Below are positions 33,814 through 45,228 of a stretch of 64,000 bases of DNA, piece after piece; within the stretch, counting starts at the first letter, position 1, and every line of letters begins with the position of its first letter. The DNA comes from Ampelomyces quisqualis (taxonomy: Eukaryota > Ascomycota > Dothideomycetes > Pleosporales > Phaeosphaeriaceae): assembly GCA_018398575.1 (NCBI GenBank), contig JAGTXZ010000002.1, positions 1,552,501 to 1,616,500 of the forward strand, read 5' to 3'. Position numbers and translations under genes: made by a program. Under the pieces are notes generated by a model, which was given only the letters and a program-made list of their open reading frames with translations, ran no database searches and was not told where the DNA came from.

Positions 33814-34249
33814 TTGGGTACTGTTGGCGCCATTGATTTCGAGCTTCCTACACACACACACACACATCTATTCCCTAATGTACCCTACCCAGCTCTCTTC
33901 TTGTTCCAGACACGAATTCAGACTGCATTGGTCCCACAGCCTGTCCTAGCATGCTCCCAGTCTTCCTATGAGATGATGTCCTGCCAGGGTGTCTTTGCGT
34001 GATCTGTAAAAGATTCACACCGAACGGCATGATCCCCATCTTCGTCCATAGATTCCCTAGCAGTATCCAATGCACTACCGAGTCTTCCGCTGCTCAAATA
34101 CAGACCGCATCACGTTGGCTAGCATACGATGTGCCTTATTGCGCTCTTCCTCAACACTTTTTGTTTCCATCTCCTCGTCTCAACTCCAGTCCTTCTTCGA
34201 CATGCCCGTCTTCGGTAGTAGCCTTCCACCCAGAACCCCCATGGCCCTC
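33814..34249. other. Convergent intergenic region with a (CA)n microsatellite
   Basis: About 435 bp between the 3' ends of the acidic repeat gene and the small minus-strand gene. It includes an AC microsatellite at 33850..33866. No coding signal. Confidence 0.5.
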
Positions 34250-34605
34250 TCACCCCTTCCCAACCACCTTCTCCACATCCCGCCTAGCCTGCTCCAACCC
34301 CACACTCAACTGCCCCCTCTTATGCTTCTCCTTGACATCATAATGGTACTTCAACAAATCCTTTGCGCGCTTGATATCCTCGTCATCGTCGTCCTGCGTC
34401 GCGGCTGTCGGTGGAGATGGGTCGTGTGGGCGCGCGGATACTAGTGCCAGAGCGGCGGCGGGATCCTGTGTATGTGTGTGAGTCCAGTTAGGGAGGGGAG
34501 GTAGTGGGGAGGGAAGGGGGGGGGGAATTAACGCACGCAGACTCGCAGGGAGACGAGATCGGAGAGGATTTCGGCGAGGCGGAGGGGTGTTTCTTGTTGC
34601 GTCAT
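34250..34605 (-). CDS. Small conserved-looking protein, 94 residues, function unknown
   Basis: Exons on the minus strand are 34537..34605 and 34250..34465, intron 71 nt, phase 0. The first exon encodes MTQQETPLRLAEILSDLVSL plus RVC. The second encodes DPAAALALVSARPHDPSPPT, an acidic run (QDDDDEDIKRAKDLLKYHYD) and a basic helical end (KEKHKRGQLSVGLEQARRDV, EKVVGKG). Good splice signals, a clean frame and strongly patterned charge argue that it is real despite its size. No family was recognised. The C-terminal helix pair suggests a small subunit of a larger complex, which is inference. It is divergent from the FAHD1-like gene, with 251 bp between start codons. Confidence 0.55.
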
Positions 34606-34856
34606 GGTGGGCGTGGACGGACGGGAATGTGTGTCGTGTATGTTGGTTCGAGCTTGGTTGTTGGTGGTTGACGTCGTTGGTGGGGATGTGGAGGAGCTTG
34701 GAAAGGGGTCAGAGCTTGCCGTACCGGTACCCCGTAGTGCGCCAGGGTCTAGTTCAAACACCGCTGTCAATTGCCAGCATATTGAATGTTTATTCTTCGT
34801 TCGTTGTCTTTCAGATTAGAATCGTAATTCGACGACATTTGAATTATTTTGTCAGG

Positions 34857-36011
34857 ATGGCGAGCATACAAGCTATTAGGAATAATTGCAGGAAGGTACG
34901 TGATCTTAAGTCTGCGGTTTTCAACATGGCGCAGTGGTGGGGACCCATGACTGGAAATTATACCACCTTTTGTGAGAGATCAGAGCAGTTTTGAGCAGAG
35001 AAAGATGGGAGAGGTAGAGTACCAAGGGTACACTTGCGTGGAGTACTCGCTCGAAGAAGATCAAGGAGCCACTGATCTGGGGTTGGGTACCTCAAAGCTT
35101 CTCTTGTTGTTTCCTATGACCTTTCATAGAAAACTGTTCTTGGTGTCTGGGAAGCAATCACAAATCATCTGTTAGAAAGACGTATACGAGATATTGAAGC
35201 TGATAGTTCTCCAGGTCATGTGCATAGGTCGCAACTATGCGTAGGAAAACTATCTGTACCCTTCAGCATCACATTCCTCTAATCCTCGACATAGCGACCA
35301 CATCAAAGAGCTCTCCAGTGCAACACCCCGCCAACCTTTCTTCTTCCTCAAGCCGCCCTCCTCCATCCTCCTCCCTGGGGCCGGACCAGTCCTCCGTCCC
35401 CGAGGAGTGACCATGCACTATGAGGTCGAACTCGGCTTGATCATGGGCAAGTCTGTTCGCGACTTAGACCCCAAAGACACAAAGGGCGCCATGGACGCTA
35501 TTGAAGGTAAGACACTTCTTTGAATCACTTTTCTACATGCCTTTTCCTACACCAAATGTGCGAAACTCATGATTGAAATACAGGCTACCTGCTCGCCATC
35601 GACATGACAGCCCGAAACGTACAGGATGAAGCGAAAAAGAAGGGACTGCCGTGGTCCATTGCCAAAGGCTTCGACACATTCATGCCCATTAGTAATATTA
35701 TTGCTAAGAGCCGGATTCCAGACCCACAGAATGCTCATATCTGGCTTTCCGTGAACGGTGAGATGAAGCAGTCCGACAGTACTGAGCTTATGTTGTTCCG
35801 CATACCAAGACAATTGAGCGATATCAGCAGGGTAATGACGTTGGAGAAGGGCGATATTGTGTTGACAGGCACGCCAAAAGGTGTTGGGCCGGTCAAGACG
35901 GGCGATGTTATGCGCGCTGGGTTGAAAGTGAACGGAAAGGACATTGAAGAGGCGAGCCTTGAGGTTCCAGTGCAAGACCATGACGGATTGTACGAGTTCC
36001 GGGAAACGTAA
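34857..36011 (+). CDS. Fumarylacetoacetate hydrolase-family enzyme, FAHD1-like
   Basis: Exons 34857..34895, 35215..35240, 35295..35506 and 35584..36011, 234 residues. Exon 1 (MASIQAIRNNCRK) joins VMCIGRNYADHIKEL. Family motifs follow: FFLKPPSSIL, HYEVELGLIMGK with the two metal-binding Glu residues, GYLLAIDMTARNVQ carrying the metal-binding Asp, KGFDTFMPIS, and GDIVLTGTPKGVGPVKTGD. The length matches the compact FAHD1 type. FAHD1 enzymes hydrolyse acylpyruvates and decarboxylate oxaloacetate in mitochondria. The first intron is long (319 nt) and the second exon only 26 nt; both are supported by phase and by the GRNYADH motif crossing the junctions. An extra exon inside intron 1 cannot be ruled out. 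The stop lies 34 bp from the stop of the convergent coiled-coil gene. Confidence 0.87.
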
Positions 36012-36045
36012 GATATTGAAATCAACACTTGATGTTTTGTGCGCT

Positions 36046-37805
36046 CTAGAACAAGAGAGTGTCATCTCTCTCCATCGCCTCCAGTGTTGCCTGATCTGGG
36101 GTGACAAGCATGGTCAGCATTGGCCTTTGTCGACGTCGTGGAGCAGTACTTGACGGGGAAGATTGAGGCCCCGCGGTCGATGATGAGGCCATGCTTTTCG
36201 CGAGCGGTTCCCCATGTCGCTTCTTGTTTTGAGTTGACCTGGAGGATTTCGCTGGTTTCTTAGGACTGACAGTGCGCGCACTCGACGATGCGTTGTTCTT
36301 GAGTCGAGCAGGAGCAGGAGCAGGAGCCGGAACAATAGGCACTGGCAGGCTTGCAACGGATTCTGAATGTGTCATCTTCTCCTTTCGTGGACTGACCAGA
36401 AGCTGCTGCGAATCGGGCAATGCCTTCGTGGAACGCTGCGATGCCATTACCGCCTTACGAGGTGAAGTCTTCACAAGACATGCAGCATTGGAAGTAACAT
36501 TTGTGGTGATTCTCGCCGCTTCTTTCGCCTTTGGAGATACATGCTTGCCTATATTGTTGTTCGGCCTTCTTCGCTTTGCTGGTGGTTCTTTAACTGTTGG
36601 GGTTTCATGGCCCGATGTCGCCTCTGGGGTATTCTGGGTCGCTTCGTTGTTCTTCTTCGCTTGGGAACGAGTCATACGGGGCGCAGTGATTGTTGCTCCA
36701 GCTTTCCTTTTCCGATAATTCAACTTGACGATGAGCTCTTTTCGGGGCAAGTGATCTGGTGTATATGCTCCACCAGATGTTAGCACTCCTGCAACAGGCC
36801 TATTGGCTATTTGTGTGGCAGGTATAGCATTTTCAGCAGGCCGAGGAATTGAGGGTTGCTGGCAAATTGGTGCTCTAGCATGCGGCTGCTCGTTTTGTCG
36901 AGGCTGCTTCGGATCATATATTGAGTGTCGTTGCATCATCCTGAGCCGAGCTGATGTATGATCTCGATCTTTGGTCAATGATTGTAGGAGATCACTACTC
37001 GATATTCTATTATCGTCAGCATCTCGCAGAGGCATTGAATGGGTGGTAATTCTCACTTTGGCATAGGAGGTGGACTGCGATGCACCAATACTTGCTCGTG
37101 ATGGACTTGCTCCTTGCGACGAAGGGGTAGAACAACTTCATCTTCAGTTTCTGCCTCAGCGTCAGATGCATCGAGTGCGCTTTGTCTCGGCGCTGGTAGA
37201 CATGGTTTGCGCGGAATCGGCTTCTGAGTCTGCGCAGCCAACAGTGCATCGCCTTCCACAACTTGGATACGCCGTGTGACCGTAAGCTCGATCACGTCTC
37301 GCTCCAGCCTCTTGATGCGATTGGTGTCGCCGATACGTTCATTCTCTAGGCGGCTAATGCGTTCCAACAGGATCTCGACATCCCTGGAACTTGAAGCTTC
37401 TCTGCTTTTGTCGACTGATTCCTCCAAGGCCGCCATCTTGTTTTCAAGCTCAACTTGCTTCTGCCGTACAGACTTGTTCTTCTCCACGAAGGCTTTGACT
37501 GCCGTAATCTCCTCTTGCACCCATTTATCGAATGGCCGGTCTTGTTCATCTGACTCAATTGCCGCTATCTGTTGCTCGATGCGACGTATTCTCGAGGTTG
37601 CCGCCTCTGCTGCCTCTGCAATAGTCTCTGTTGCTTGAATTCGAGTGTCGTAGGCGCGGTGCTGTTCTTCGAGTTCTCTCATACGCGGAAAGAGGAATTT
37701 GTGTTCGTTGTGCGTCTTCTTTCCCCATAGCAGCGCTTCGGCAGCATCCAAAGGCATCCGTTGCGGATCGCCTTGTGCGCTACTTGGACGCCCACGTTGG
37801 CTCAT
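36046..37805 (-). CDS. Coiled-coil protein with basic disordered C-terminus, function unknown
   Basis: Exons on the minus strand are 37057..37805 and 36046..37006, intron 50 nt with phase 2, 569 residues. After a short head (LDAAEALLWGKKTHNEHKFL), residues 40-185 form a long coiled coil (EEQHRAYDTRIQATETIAEA, LENKMAALEESVDKSREASS, LERISRLENERIGDTNRIKR). The remainder is Ser/Pro/Lys/Arg-rich, with RMTRSQAKKN, PPAKRRRPNN (a likely nuclear localisation signal), VKTSPRKAV and LVSPRKEKM. The SPRK-type sites look like cyclin-dependent kinase targets. This layout is seen in chromosome- or spindle-associated proteins of fungi, but no named family was recognised. The two open frames were previously separate and are joined here by a splice with GTGAGA donor and AATAG acceptor that restores the phase. 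Confidence 0.68.
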
Positions 37806-38321
37806 CTTTGCTGAGCAATCAGGTGTGTGAAGTACACACGAGCCGAGTGAGACCTAAGGAAACCACGAAGCCACGCGAGCTGAGTGAGAATGATTGACAG
37901 CCACTGCGCATGGAAGTGACGCACGTTATGTGTATGTGCTTGTAGGAGACTTCTTTCGTAGAAGAATCGCGAGATGGGTTAGCGAGGTGAGGGAAATTTT
38001 CACGACAAGGAAGGCACACCGTCGAGAGCACCTTCTGTGACCAAGGAAAACGCGCGCATTGTGCCGCGCTCACTTCCATGACGAAACACGCCCACTGTTT
38101 TTTGGTGACAAATAGCGAGGCGCCTACTGTGTGATAGATTTGATTGTGATGCTTGATCACACCTCAGCTCCCTCTTGTGCGGGAGTTGCCAGGTGAGAGT
38201 GTATTCCAGGTCCTAGGCAATGCAGAGTGCATGACGGTGTGGCACCCGAAACGAGATGTTGAAGTGAAGCTCTTTCTTATTTGTCTGCTACCTAATTACT
38301 TTGGGCGTCCTGCTTGAGTCC
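37806..38321. other. Intergenic, no gene seen
   Basis: 516 bp between two minus-strand genes. It should hold the promoter of the coiled-coil gene and the terminator of the CCCH/SMR gene. No coding signal. Confidence 0.45.
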
Positions 38322-40661
38322 TCAAGTAGTCCCCCTCGGTCCTTTCGGTGCGTCTAGTAGCTCATCTCTCATCATGATCCTGATTTTTGTATCTTTTTTA
38401 GCGCTGTCCACATCACTCTCAGAATCCTTCGGTCGATCGGCCACACTCTTGTCATAGCTGCTGGGATCTATGCCTAGTATGCCACCCACGTTATTGCGAT
38501 CACCTGGAACTGAGAACTCGCGGAAGGCATATCTCCACTCGTTCAGGAAGCCACGGATTGCTTTGCCAACCTTGTCCTTGCCATTCTTGGAGTGATGCCC
38601 AGTTCCTGTGATGGCATATACCGGTCGCGAGGATGAGCTGTGCTTCAGTAGAAGTCCTTCAAGATACGATACTGACTCATCGGGATGGAGGCCTGACGCA
38701 AAGTTAGTGAAAGCCTCGCTGCGTGAGAGGCGCAGGGTACATACCATGAAGATCAACATACAGCTCTACGGAGCTGTCAGCGTCCTTGTTGCGCTCCTCA
38801 TAAAGAATGCGAGCAGCCTCTCGATGTGCCTCACGCATCAGGTTGTTTTCGCTCTGGCCCCTGAGGCTAAGTGCTTTGGCTGCGCGTGAATCACTGCGGT
38901 TCCAGGCTTGCGCAGCACTGCAGAAGATTAGCAAAGTCTTTCCTTCTTCTTGCATGCATCCGAGACATACCTTTGCAGAAACTTGTTACGTAAACTGCCG
39001 TGCTTGAAAGCTTCCGCTCGTGCCTTGAGATATGCTTGATTGCCAAGCTCGCCTGTTTCCAGCCACGGAATGTGCTGCGGAGCGGGGATCGCCTGCGCAG
39101 CTGCACTATTCTCTCGTGTGCCGTTGAAGCTTTTTACCGTCCTAAGACCTTTGCGAACGGGAGTCGCGGGGGCGGGGGCCGGTGACATGCGCACCACGTC
39201 CGCGAGGTTATTCGGTCCTGGTGCATCTTTGTGGCCGTGTCCACCCCGTTTACCATGGTGTCTTTTTCCTGTCTTTGCGGCGGCAGCAGAGCCCAAGCTT
39301 GGAAATGCCTCGTTGTCATCTACAGCAAGCACAGAGGGAGTAGTGGCACGCGAGGGTTGGCGGCTACCCGTCCGTGACTGTGGACGGCTCCTGGCTCCAG
39401 GGGTGAAGACAGGAAAAGGACTTAAACCGGGTGGAGGGCGGGTGGCACCACCAGTTAGGCCATACAGTTGCTCGAGGGTTGTCGCTTCCGGTGCTTGGAT
39501 CTGCGGTGTACCGTATGGAGAGCCATTTGGGTGGAGAGTGGGGAACTCATAGTCAGACATCTGAAAGTTTGAGAGGGCGGATTGCAAGGGTGGTGTAGAG
39601 ACGTCAGAGATGGCTATACGCGCCATAAGAGCCGAAGGGTCATGAGAGAACAAGCATGTATCACCAGCAAGACAGTTACCGTTCAAGTAGTATCTAGTAG
39701 ACAGGATCAGCAATCGGAGGCACGACAGGCAATCGGCGACTCACTTGCAGAGCGTCTTGCTCGTGTCATGGCTGAATCTGCAGTCTGCTCTCGCGCAGTG
39801 TCCGGTGGACAGGAAGTATTTGCACACTATATTGCTCTTCTGCTGGCCGGCGGGCGTCGCAGGTCGATGCGTGGGGTTCATGGATTTCCCGACCAGGAAG
39901 CCGGCCGGTTCGTGACTTGGAGTAGTCAGTTGCTGATTCTCCAGTTGCTGGCCCATCAACGCGAGCAGCGCAGCGCTGAGGTCGAAACCGTTGGCCTCAA
40001 GGACCTTTTCGAGATCTTGGTCGGATCTATCGTCCCTCAGGATGGAGCGGAGCATGTCATAGGGGCCCATGTCCATGGTCTGCGGCTGGACCCATTCTGC
40101 TGCACCGCCATTGAGGGTGCCGTCGCCCAGCAGCGATGACTCGGTACTGCCCGTTTCATCGTTGACCAGCCAGTCCACCGAGTGGCCGTCGAGGTCGCCG
40201 TAGAGCTCTGCATTTGGACTCGTGCCTTCGCTGAACTGGTATGCGCTGAGACTCGGACTGTGGGGGATGTGCGGACTCGAGAAGGCGAGGCGCGGCGACG
40301 GGCGCGGCGACGTGAAGGGGGACGCGGTCGAGGACTTTGCACGTGTAAAGGCGGGCGGAGCGATGCCAAAGCCTGGCGGAGCATGGACGGTGCGCGGAGA
40401 GTTGTTGGCGGGATTGACTTGCCACGGGGCTGGGCTGGGTCGGCGGATGACGGTATGGCGACTCGGCGGAGGGCTGCTCGACGAGCTGCCGGCGTCGCGG
40501 TAGCGCCAGAGACAGTCGAGCACCATGTTCTCCAGCGACTTCCCCGTGAGGCTGGTCTCGGCGCGCATCAGCTCCTCGAGCTGGTCGGTCTTGTCCTCGT
40601 CGTCCAGCGCGTCGTCCTGCAGCACCGGCAGCGCCTTGTCGTAGAGGTCATCGGCCACCAT
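38322..40661 (-). CDS. CCCH zinc-finger and SMR-domain protein
   Basis: Four exons on the minus strand: 39745..40661, 38971..39693, 38745..38917 and 38322..38692, introns of 51-53 nt, 727 residues. An N-terminal helical region of about 60 residues (LYDKALPVLQDDALDDEDKT) is followed by Ser/Pro-rich sequence and a CUE/UBA-like helix set (DLEKVLEANGFDLSAALLAL). Two CCCH fingers follow: CKYFLSTGHCARADCRFSH and CKYYLNGNCLAGDTCLFSH, the second crossing the first intron. After a second disordered part comes a DUF1771-like helix pair (AWNRSDSRAAKALSLRGQSE) and the SMR domain, with YVDLHGLHPDESVSYLEGLL and ITGTGHHSKNGKDKVGKAIR. The DLHGLH and GxGxHS motifs are those of SMR endonucleases. RNA binding plus SMR suggests a role in mRNA decay or ribosome quality control. 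It diverges from TVP38. Confidence 0.87.
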
Positions 40662-41278
40662 GGCGGCTCCACGGCGTCACGGCGTCACGGCAGCGTAGGG
40701 GGCGGGTGCGCGGCAGCGACGGGGGCGAGCTGTCGGGGCTGATTAAGGACGGCGGGTACGGAGTAGCGGCAGAAGAGGGCGACCGGCGCGTCAGAAAGCG
40801 AAGCGGCAACCAAGGACGGGGGCGTCCCGCAGAACAGCTGCGAGACCGTACACGGAGCCAAAAGGGCGAGCGGCGAGCTGCGTAGACTGGAAGCATAGGG
40901 TGTGGGGGGGGGCGGCGGCGGGACGAATCCAAGTTTAGCGTCCGCGACCCAGGACCGCGTCTCTTGCTGGTGCCTCTGCCGTGTATCCTGGGCGTGCAGC
41001 GTGCTCCTCGTCAGCCTCATCTGCGCACAGCCACTGGACGCACAGCCACTCAAATCACGTGTCCTGGCATCGCGTCCGACAATGATGAAACCAGCCGCTG
41101 GCCGGCTCCAGTCAGCTGCCGACACCCCTCGTCCGCTCTCCCCTCCGTACTCCTGCGACATGTCCCTTCTCGCCCAGGACAGCCCATAACTCCCTGCACT
41201 TCTCTGAATCCGTAGTCGCCTCGCCGCTGCCCACCCGCCTCGTTCCGCGCCGCAACCGCCGCCGTCAGCACAATCAAC
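40662..41278. promoter_or_regulatory. Divergent promoter region between CCCH/SMR gene and TVP38
   Basis: 617 bp between the two start codons. It is GC-rich near the CCCH/SMR gene with a G-run at about 40904..40910, and C/T-rich ahead of TVP38. No specific factor site is claimed. Confidence 0.4.
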
Positions 41279-42467
41279 ATGCCAACCGACGACTATGATG
41301 CCCGCGCACTGGCGCTGCCTCTCGACGACGAAGAGACGGGAGACCCACCAGTGTGGAGCAGGCGCTCGACATCATCGTTCCGTCGAAACCCCTCGCAACA
41401 TGGGCAGCCATCGATGCGCCAACGGATCACGACAAACTACGACAAGCTGAATCGCCGCGTAATGGACCAGTACAGCAAGCTGACACCTGTGCAAAAGGTG
41501 CTTTTGGTTGTCGGAAACATTGTGCTCGCGGTACTGGGCATATTGTTCCTGATCTACAACGAGAAGATATTCGGGAGCTTGTTGCCTGTCGCAAAGACGT
41601 GGAGACATGTCAGAGCCGGATGGTTGATTCTCTGGGTCTTGATCTTTGTAGTGTCTTTCCCGCCACTGATTGGCTACTCTTCACTCCTTACTATTGCCGG
41701 CTTCGTTTATGGATTTCCAAATGGGTGAGCGCTTCGCTCCCTATTCCAAGACACCGAGTGCTAACAACTGCAGCTGGTTTATAGCCGCAACAGCGACTGT
41801 CGCCGGCAGCACCGCATCTTTCGTCCTCTCGCGCTCGCTGCTCAAAAACCTTGTCCACCGCCTCATTGAAAACGATAAGCGCTTCGCCTCACTCGCCCTC
41901 ACGATGAAACACGACGGTCTCAAACTTCTTGTCATGATTAGAATGTGTCCCTTACCGTACTCGCTCTCCAACGGCGCAGTCGCTACCTTCCCGACTGTAC
42001 ATTGGGCGAGCTACGCCCTCGCAACCGCCATCGTCTCTCCGAAACTGATGCTCCACATCTTCATCGGATCACAACTAGAGAAAATCGCCGAGAGCGGCGG
42101 CAAAATGGACCCAAAGACAAAAGCCATCAGCTACCTCTCAATAGCCATCGGTGCCATCGCAGGCCTAGTCACAGGCTGGTTCATGTATCGCAAGACAAAA
42201 GAACGCGCCGCGCAACTGGAAGCCGAGGAGCGCGCCGGTGTCCGACGAGCCAGCATCGATGACTTGGAGCGGGAATATGCTGATGATCCAGCGGCGTTGG
42301 AAGCAGCTGAGCACGTGAGAGAAGACGATGACGATATTAGTCTTCGAACCACGTGGGACGATGAGTATCACGACGAGCCTGCGGACACAGGCGATGCGAT
42401 TGAGATTGGGGACGATCCGTTCAAGGATGGAGATGGTGATGGGGAAGACGATAGATTTAGGAAATGA
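41279..42467 (+). CDS. TVP38: Golgi membrane protein TVP38 (VTT/SNARE-associated family)
   Basis: Exons 41279..41724 and 41774..42467, intron 49 nt with phase 2, 379 residues. A polar N-terminus of about 70 residues precedes a membrane segment (KVLLVVGNIVLAVLGILFLI) and a second (AGWLILWVLIFVVSFPPLIG). The VTT/DedA-like domain runs from about 120 to 285, with TIAGFVYGFPNGWFIAATAT, the conserved core MIRMCPLPYSLSNGAVATFP and SPKLMLHIFIGSQLEKIAES. A last membrane segment (YLSIAIGAIAGLVTGWFMYR) is followed by an acidic cytosolic tail (DDDDISLRTTWDDEYHDEPA). TVP38 proteins reside in the Golgi/endosome system. Relatives act in lipid scrambling and vesicle trafficking. Both the length and the membrane pattern fit. 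Confidence 0.92.
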
Positions 42468-43813
42468 GGAGTGTATATATGTATATATGCCATTATATTC
42501 GAGCTTCGAGATGATGAGACGCGCGGCTTGTTCTAGAGACTTTTGTGAACCAGCTAGCTTTTCAGGATTGTTCAACCATCTCACACTTGATGAAGTCATT
42601 ATTGGGGAAAACGCGCAGACTTTCTCTCACCATGTCTTCCATGCGGTCCACATCTGGAGCAGTGAACAGCAACTTGTTCTCTTTTTCAAATTGGTTCTGG
42701 AGAGACCTAAGATGGCAGTATTCCATTACCAATCACAAGTTATGCTGTCGAGGCTGTAGCAGAGAGCCGAGCGGATCGTGAATGACTGATCGTGCGCACC
42801 TCGTAGCAGTATCGTGTATCGCGTCGTTTCCTACCTGGTCAAACTGGGGGGGTGCGCGCGGAAGCAGACGCTGTCCGTTTTCTCGACGCACGCTCTTGAT
42901 GACAGAAACTGCTGCTTTCAGTCGCTGCCAGGGCTGCCACCCATCATGTACCGCACATCGACTCTAGGAGAGTAGCGCGAGGCCGGCGCAATTACTCGCG
43001 AACACGGTCCACACGATGTTTGTGCGGCATTTGAGATGCGACGAGCGATGAACGATGCGCGTGGCTGACGAGCTTGTTCGGTGTGCGAGGTGGCGGGCTT
43101 GCGTGGTGAGTGCGTGTATGAGGCAGCAGTATGGCGAATACCACTGCGATTGAAGCCGTTCGCAAGGTATCGAGAGTCGACTAGCAAACGAATCGTTTTG
43201 ACGAGGAAGAGGAAACACACGGCGGCCTTGGAGTGTGTAGTGTGGGTACGCAACGCAGCATCAGCTGTTGCGCCGAAGAAATCCCTAGAAAGACCATGAG
43301 CAGCACCTGAGCAGCACATGTACGTATCGCACAGAAGCAAAACGTGTTCTTTAGCCACCGTGAGCTCGATGATATATCAAACCACGGCTCTCGATAGGCC
43401 CTCGTTCGAAGCAATAACCAAAATCTTCTTCTTCAACCGCTTACCATCAGGCTTGCGCGTCAACGAAAAAGTCGCACGGGGTGCAATTGTAGTCCAGCAA
43501 AAATTGCCCCGCTGAAGCCCCCGAAGGAGATTCAATCCAAGACCTGTCCGCGCTGTGCAATGCAGCAGATCCTGAATGATCAACCCAATCTTTGAGCTGG
43601 GTGATCGCAAGAAGGTAAGTATGAGGTATAAGTAATGAGTGCGAGCGAGCTTATAAGCAGCTGGATGACTTGGCACGCTAAGGCAAAGCTAGACATAAGC
43701 GAGCATGTGACCGTGACGGTAGAGGACGTGCGCGGGTAAACTGCGGTGACTAGGAGTGGAGCTCCGTAAAGGAGATTCACAAACGGACAGCCTGCACACG
43801 CCATGGCTGATAA
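42468..43813. other. Intergenic region, no gene seen
   Basis: 1.35 kb between TVP38 and the transposon relic. Starts with a short TA-rich run (about 42473..42497). Overlapping open frames at 42918..43358 and 43318..43515 show no motif, no intron logic and no family likeness. Confidence 0.45.
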
Positions 43814-43853
43814 CTACTGTGGTACAGGGCAAAAGTATTGTACTAGTAGGGGT
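43814..43853 (+). repeat. Left terminal inverted repeat of the Tc1/mariner relic
   Basis: Forty bases whose reverse complement recurs at 45189..45228. The outer 30 are identical, and the inner ten differ at about three positions. The preserved ends contrast with the ruined interior, since most lack the CA dinucleotides favoured by RIP. Confidence 0.85.
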
Positions 43854-45188
43854 CCCCTGCTCCAGAGCTGCAAAACATAGCTAAAATGAATATTACATGC
43901 TATCCTATACTAATTTGTATTAAAACTAATGTTTTTAGCATTGCCTAGCTGCTACATTACACTCCTTTAAGTTTTTATCTTATCTTACCTTACGTTCTAT
44001 TTTATCTTACACGCTTTTATCCTATTATAACGCTGCCTACAACGCCTACAACGCCTACTACGCCTTACCTACCTACTACGCCTACCTACTAAAAAGATAG
44101 CTATTATCTTAGCTGTAATAAAAGACTTTAGATTTATATATTATAAGGTGTTAGCTTTTTATATAGGCACATTGCTTTACACCTTAGCTTTTCTAAACGC
44201 TAGGTTACCTACTCTTTAGCTAACTCTCTTACTCTAAGAAAGAAGAGTAGTAGACTTCTACTACTTACAGCAGAGTAAGTAGAGGAGTTAATCCTGTTTA
44301 TAAGGCAGAGCTAAGTAACTAGGCAGATATTATATAAGGCGTTAGTAGAACGCTTTTAAGAGGGCTAAGGCTAGATCTGTTCTAAATAGAGTATTAGATA
44401 TACTTTAAGATTAAAGAGATACACACGCAGGATTACTCTAGCTAAGCCTCCTCTCTCTAAAGCTAACATTAAGAAGCGCCTAGAATAGGCAAAGGAGCAT
44501 GTTAGCTAGAGTTAGAAGTAATAAGAGAGGATACTTTAGAGTAATAAGACCTAGGTTACAAGTAGCAGGCACAAAAGAACGTAAGTAACGCGCCTACTTA
44601 GAGAAAGCTTAGATAACACATGCTTAGTTAATAAAGTAAGAAAGAAGAGAAGGTAGATATTCTAAGGCTGCTTTAATAGCAGTAAGAAAGGTCTATCTCT
44701 CTTTTAAGAGAAGGAGTAAGAGTCTATTAACAAGATCTTATACTGTAAGAGGATTGTTCTTATTATTAATAGATAGATAAAGATAAGGCTAGGACTAGTT
44801 TTTATGTAGAATAGGGTATTATCCTATTTAGCTAAAGATACCCTTGCAGATATAGCTAAACAGAGAGTTTATTCTATCTTCTAGCTACCTTTTTTACCTA
44901 ATCTTAATCCTATTAAGGTAGTGTAGAATTAGATAAAAGACTTTATTAAAAAACACTACTCTAATCTACCTACTAGCAAGCAACGTACATATAATTAACT
45001 TTAGGCTGTTGTAAAAGAAGCTTAGGAATCTATTACACTAGAATACCTTAATTAGCTAATAGATAGTATAAAGGAGAAGTGTAAGGCTGTAATTGCAGCC
45101 AAGGGCTATTATACAAAGTAGTAAATAATAAAATACAGCTTCTATCTGATCTGCGTTGTGCCGAAAACCAATTTCCGGGCCCCACACC

Positions 45189-45228
45189 ACTCCTACCGGT
45201 ACAATACTTTTGCCCTGTACCACAGTAG
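45189..45228 (-). repeat. Right terminal inverted repeat of the Tc1/mariner relic
   Basis: Partner of the repeat at 43814..43853. Reads GTACAATACTTTTGCCCTGT then ACCACAGTAG on the plus strand. Confidence 0.85.

Larger units (their letters stand above)
43814..45228 (+). mobile_element. Tc1/mariner-type DNA transposon relic, RIP-degraded
   Basis: Both ends carry the same inverted repeat. The left end starts CTACTGTGGTACAGGGCAAA at 43814. The reverse complement of the right end starts identically at 45228. The first 30 bases match perfectly and similarity continues for about 10 more. The inside is extremely AT-rich and full of TAG/TAA, as left by C-to-T mutation of repeats. Protein remnants remain on the plus strand near 44880-44960: the frame reads like LPNLNPIKVV followed by stops where Trp and Gln codons are expected, then IKDFIKKHY. 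That matches the SPDLNPIExxW part of a Tc1/IS630-type DDE transposase. The transposase is dead. A target-site TA duplication was not clear. Confidence 0.85.
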
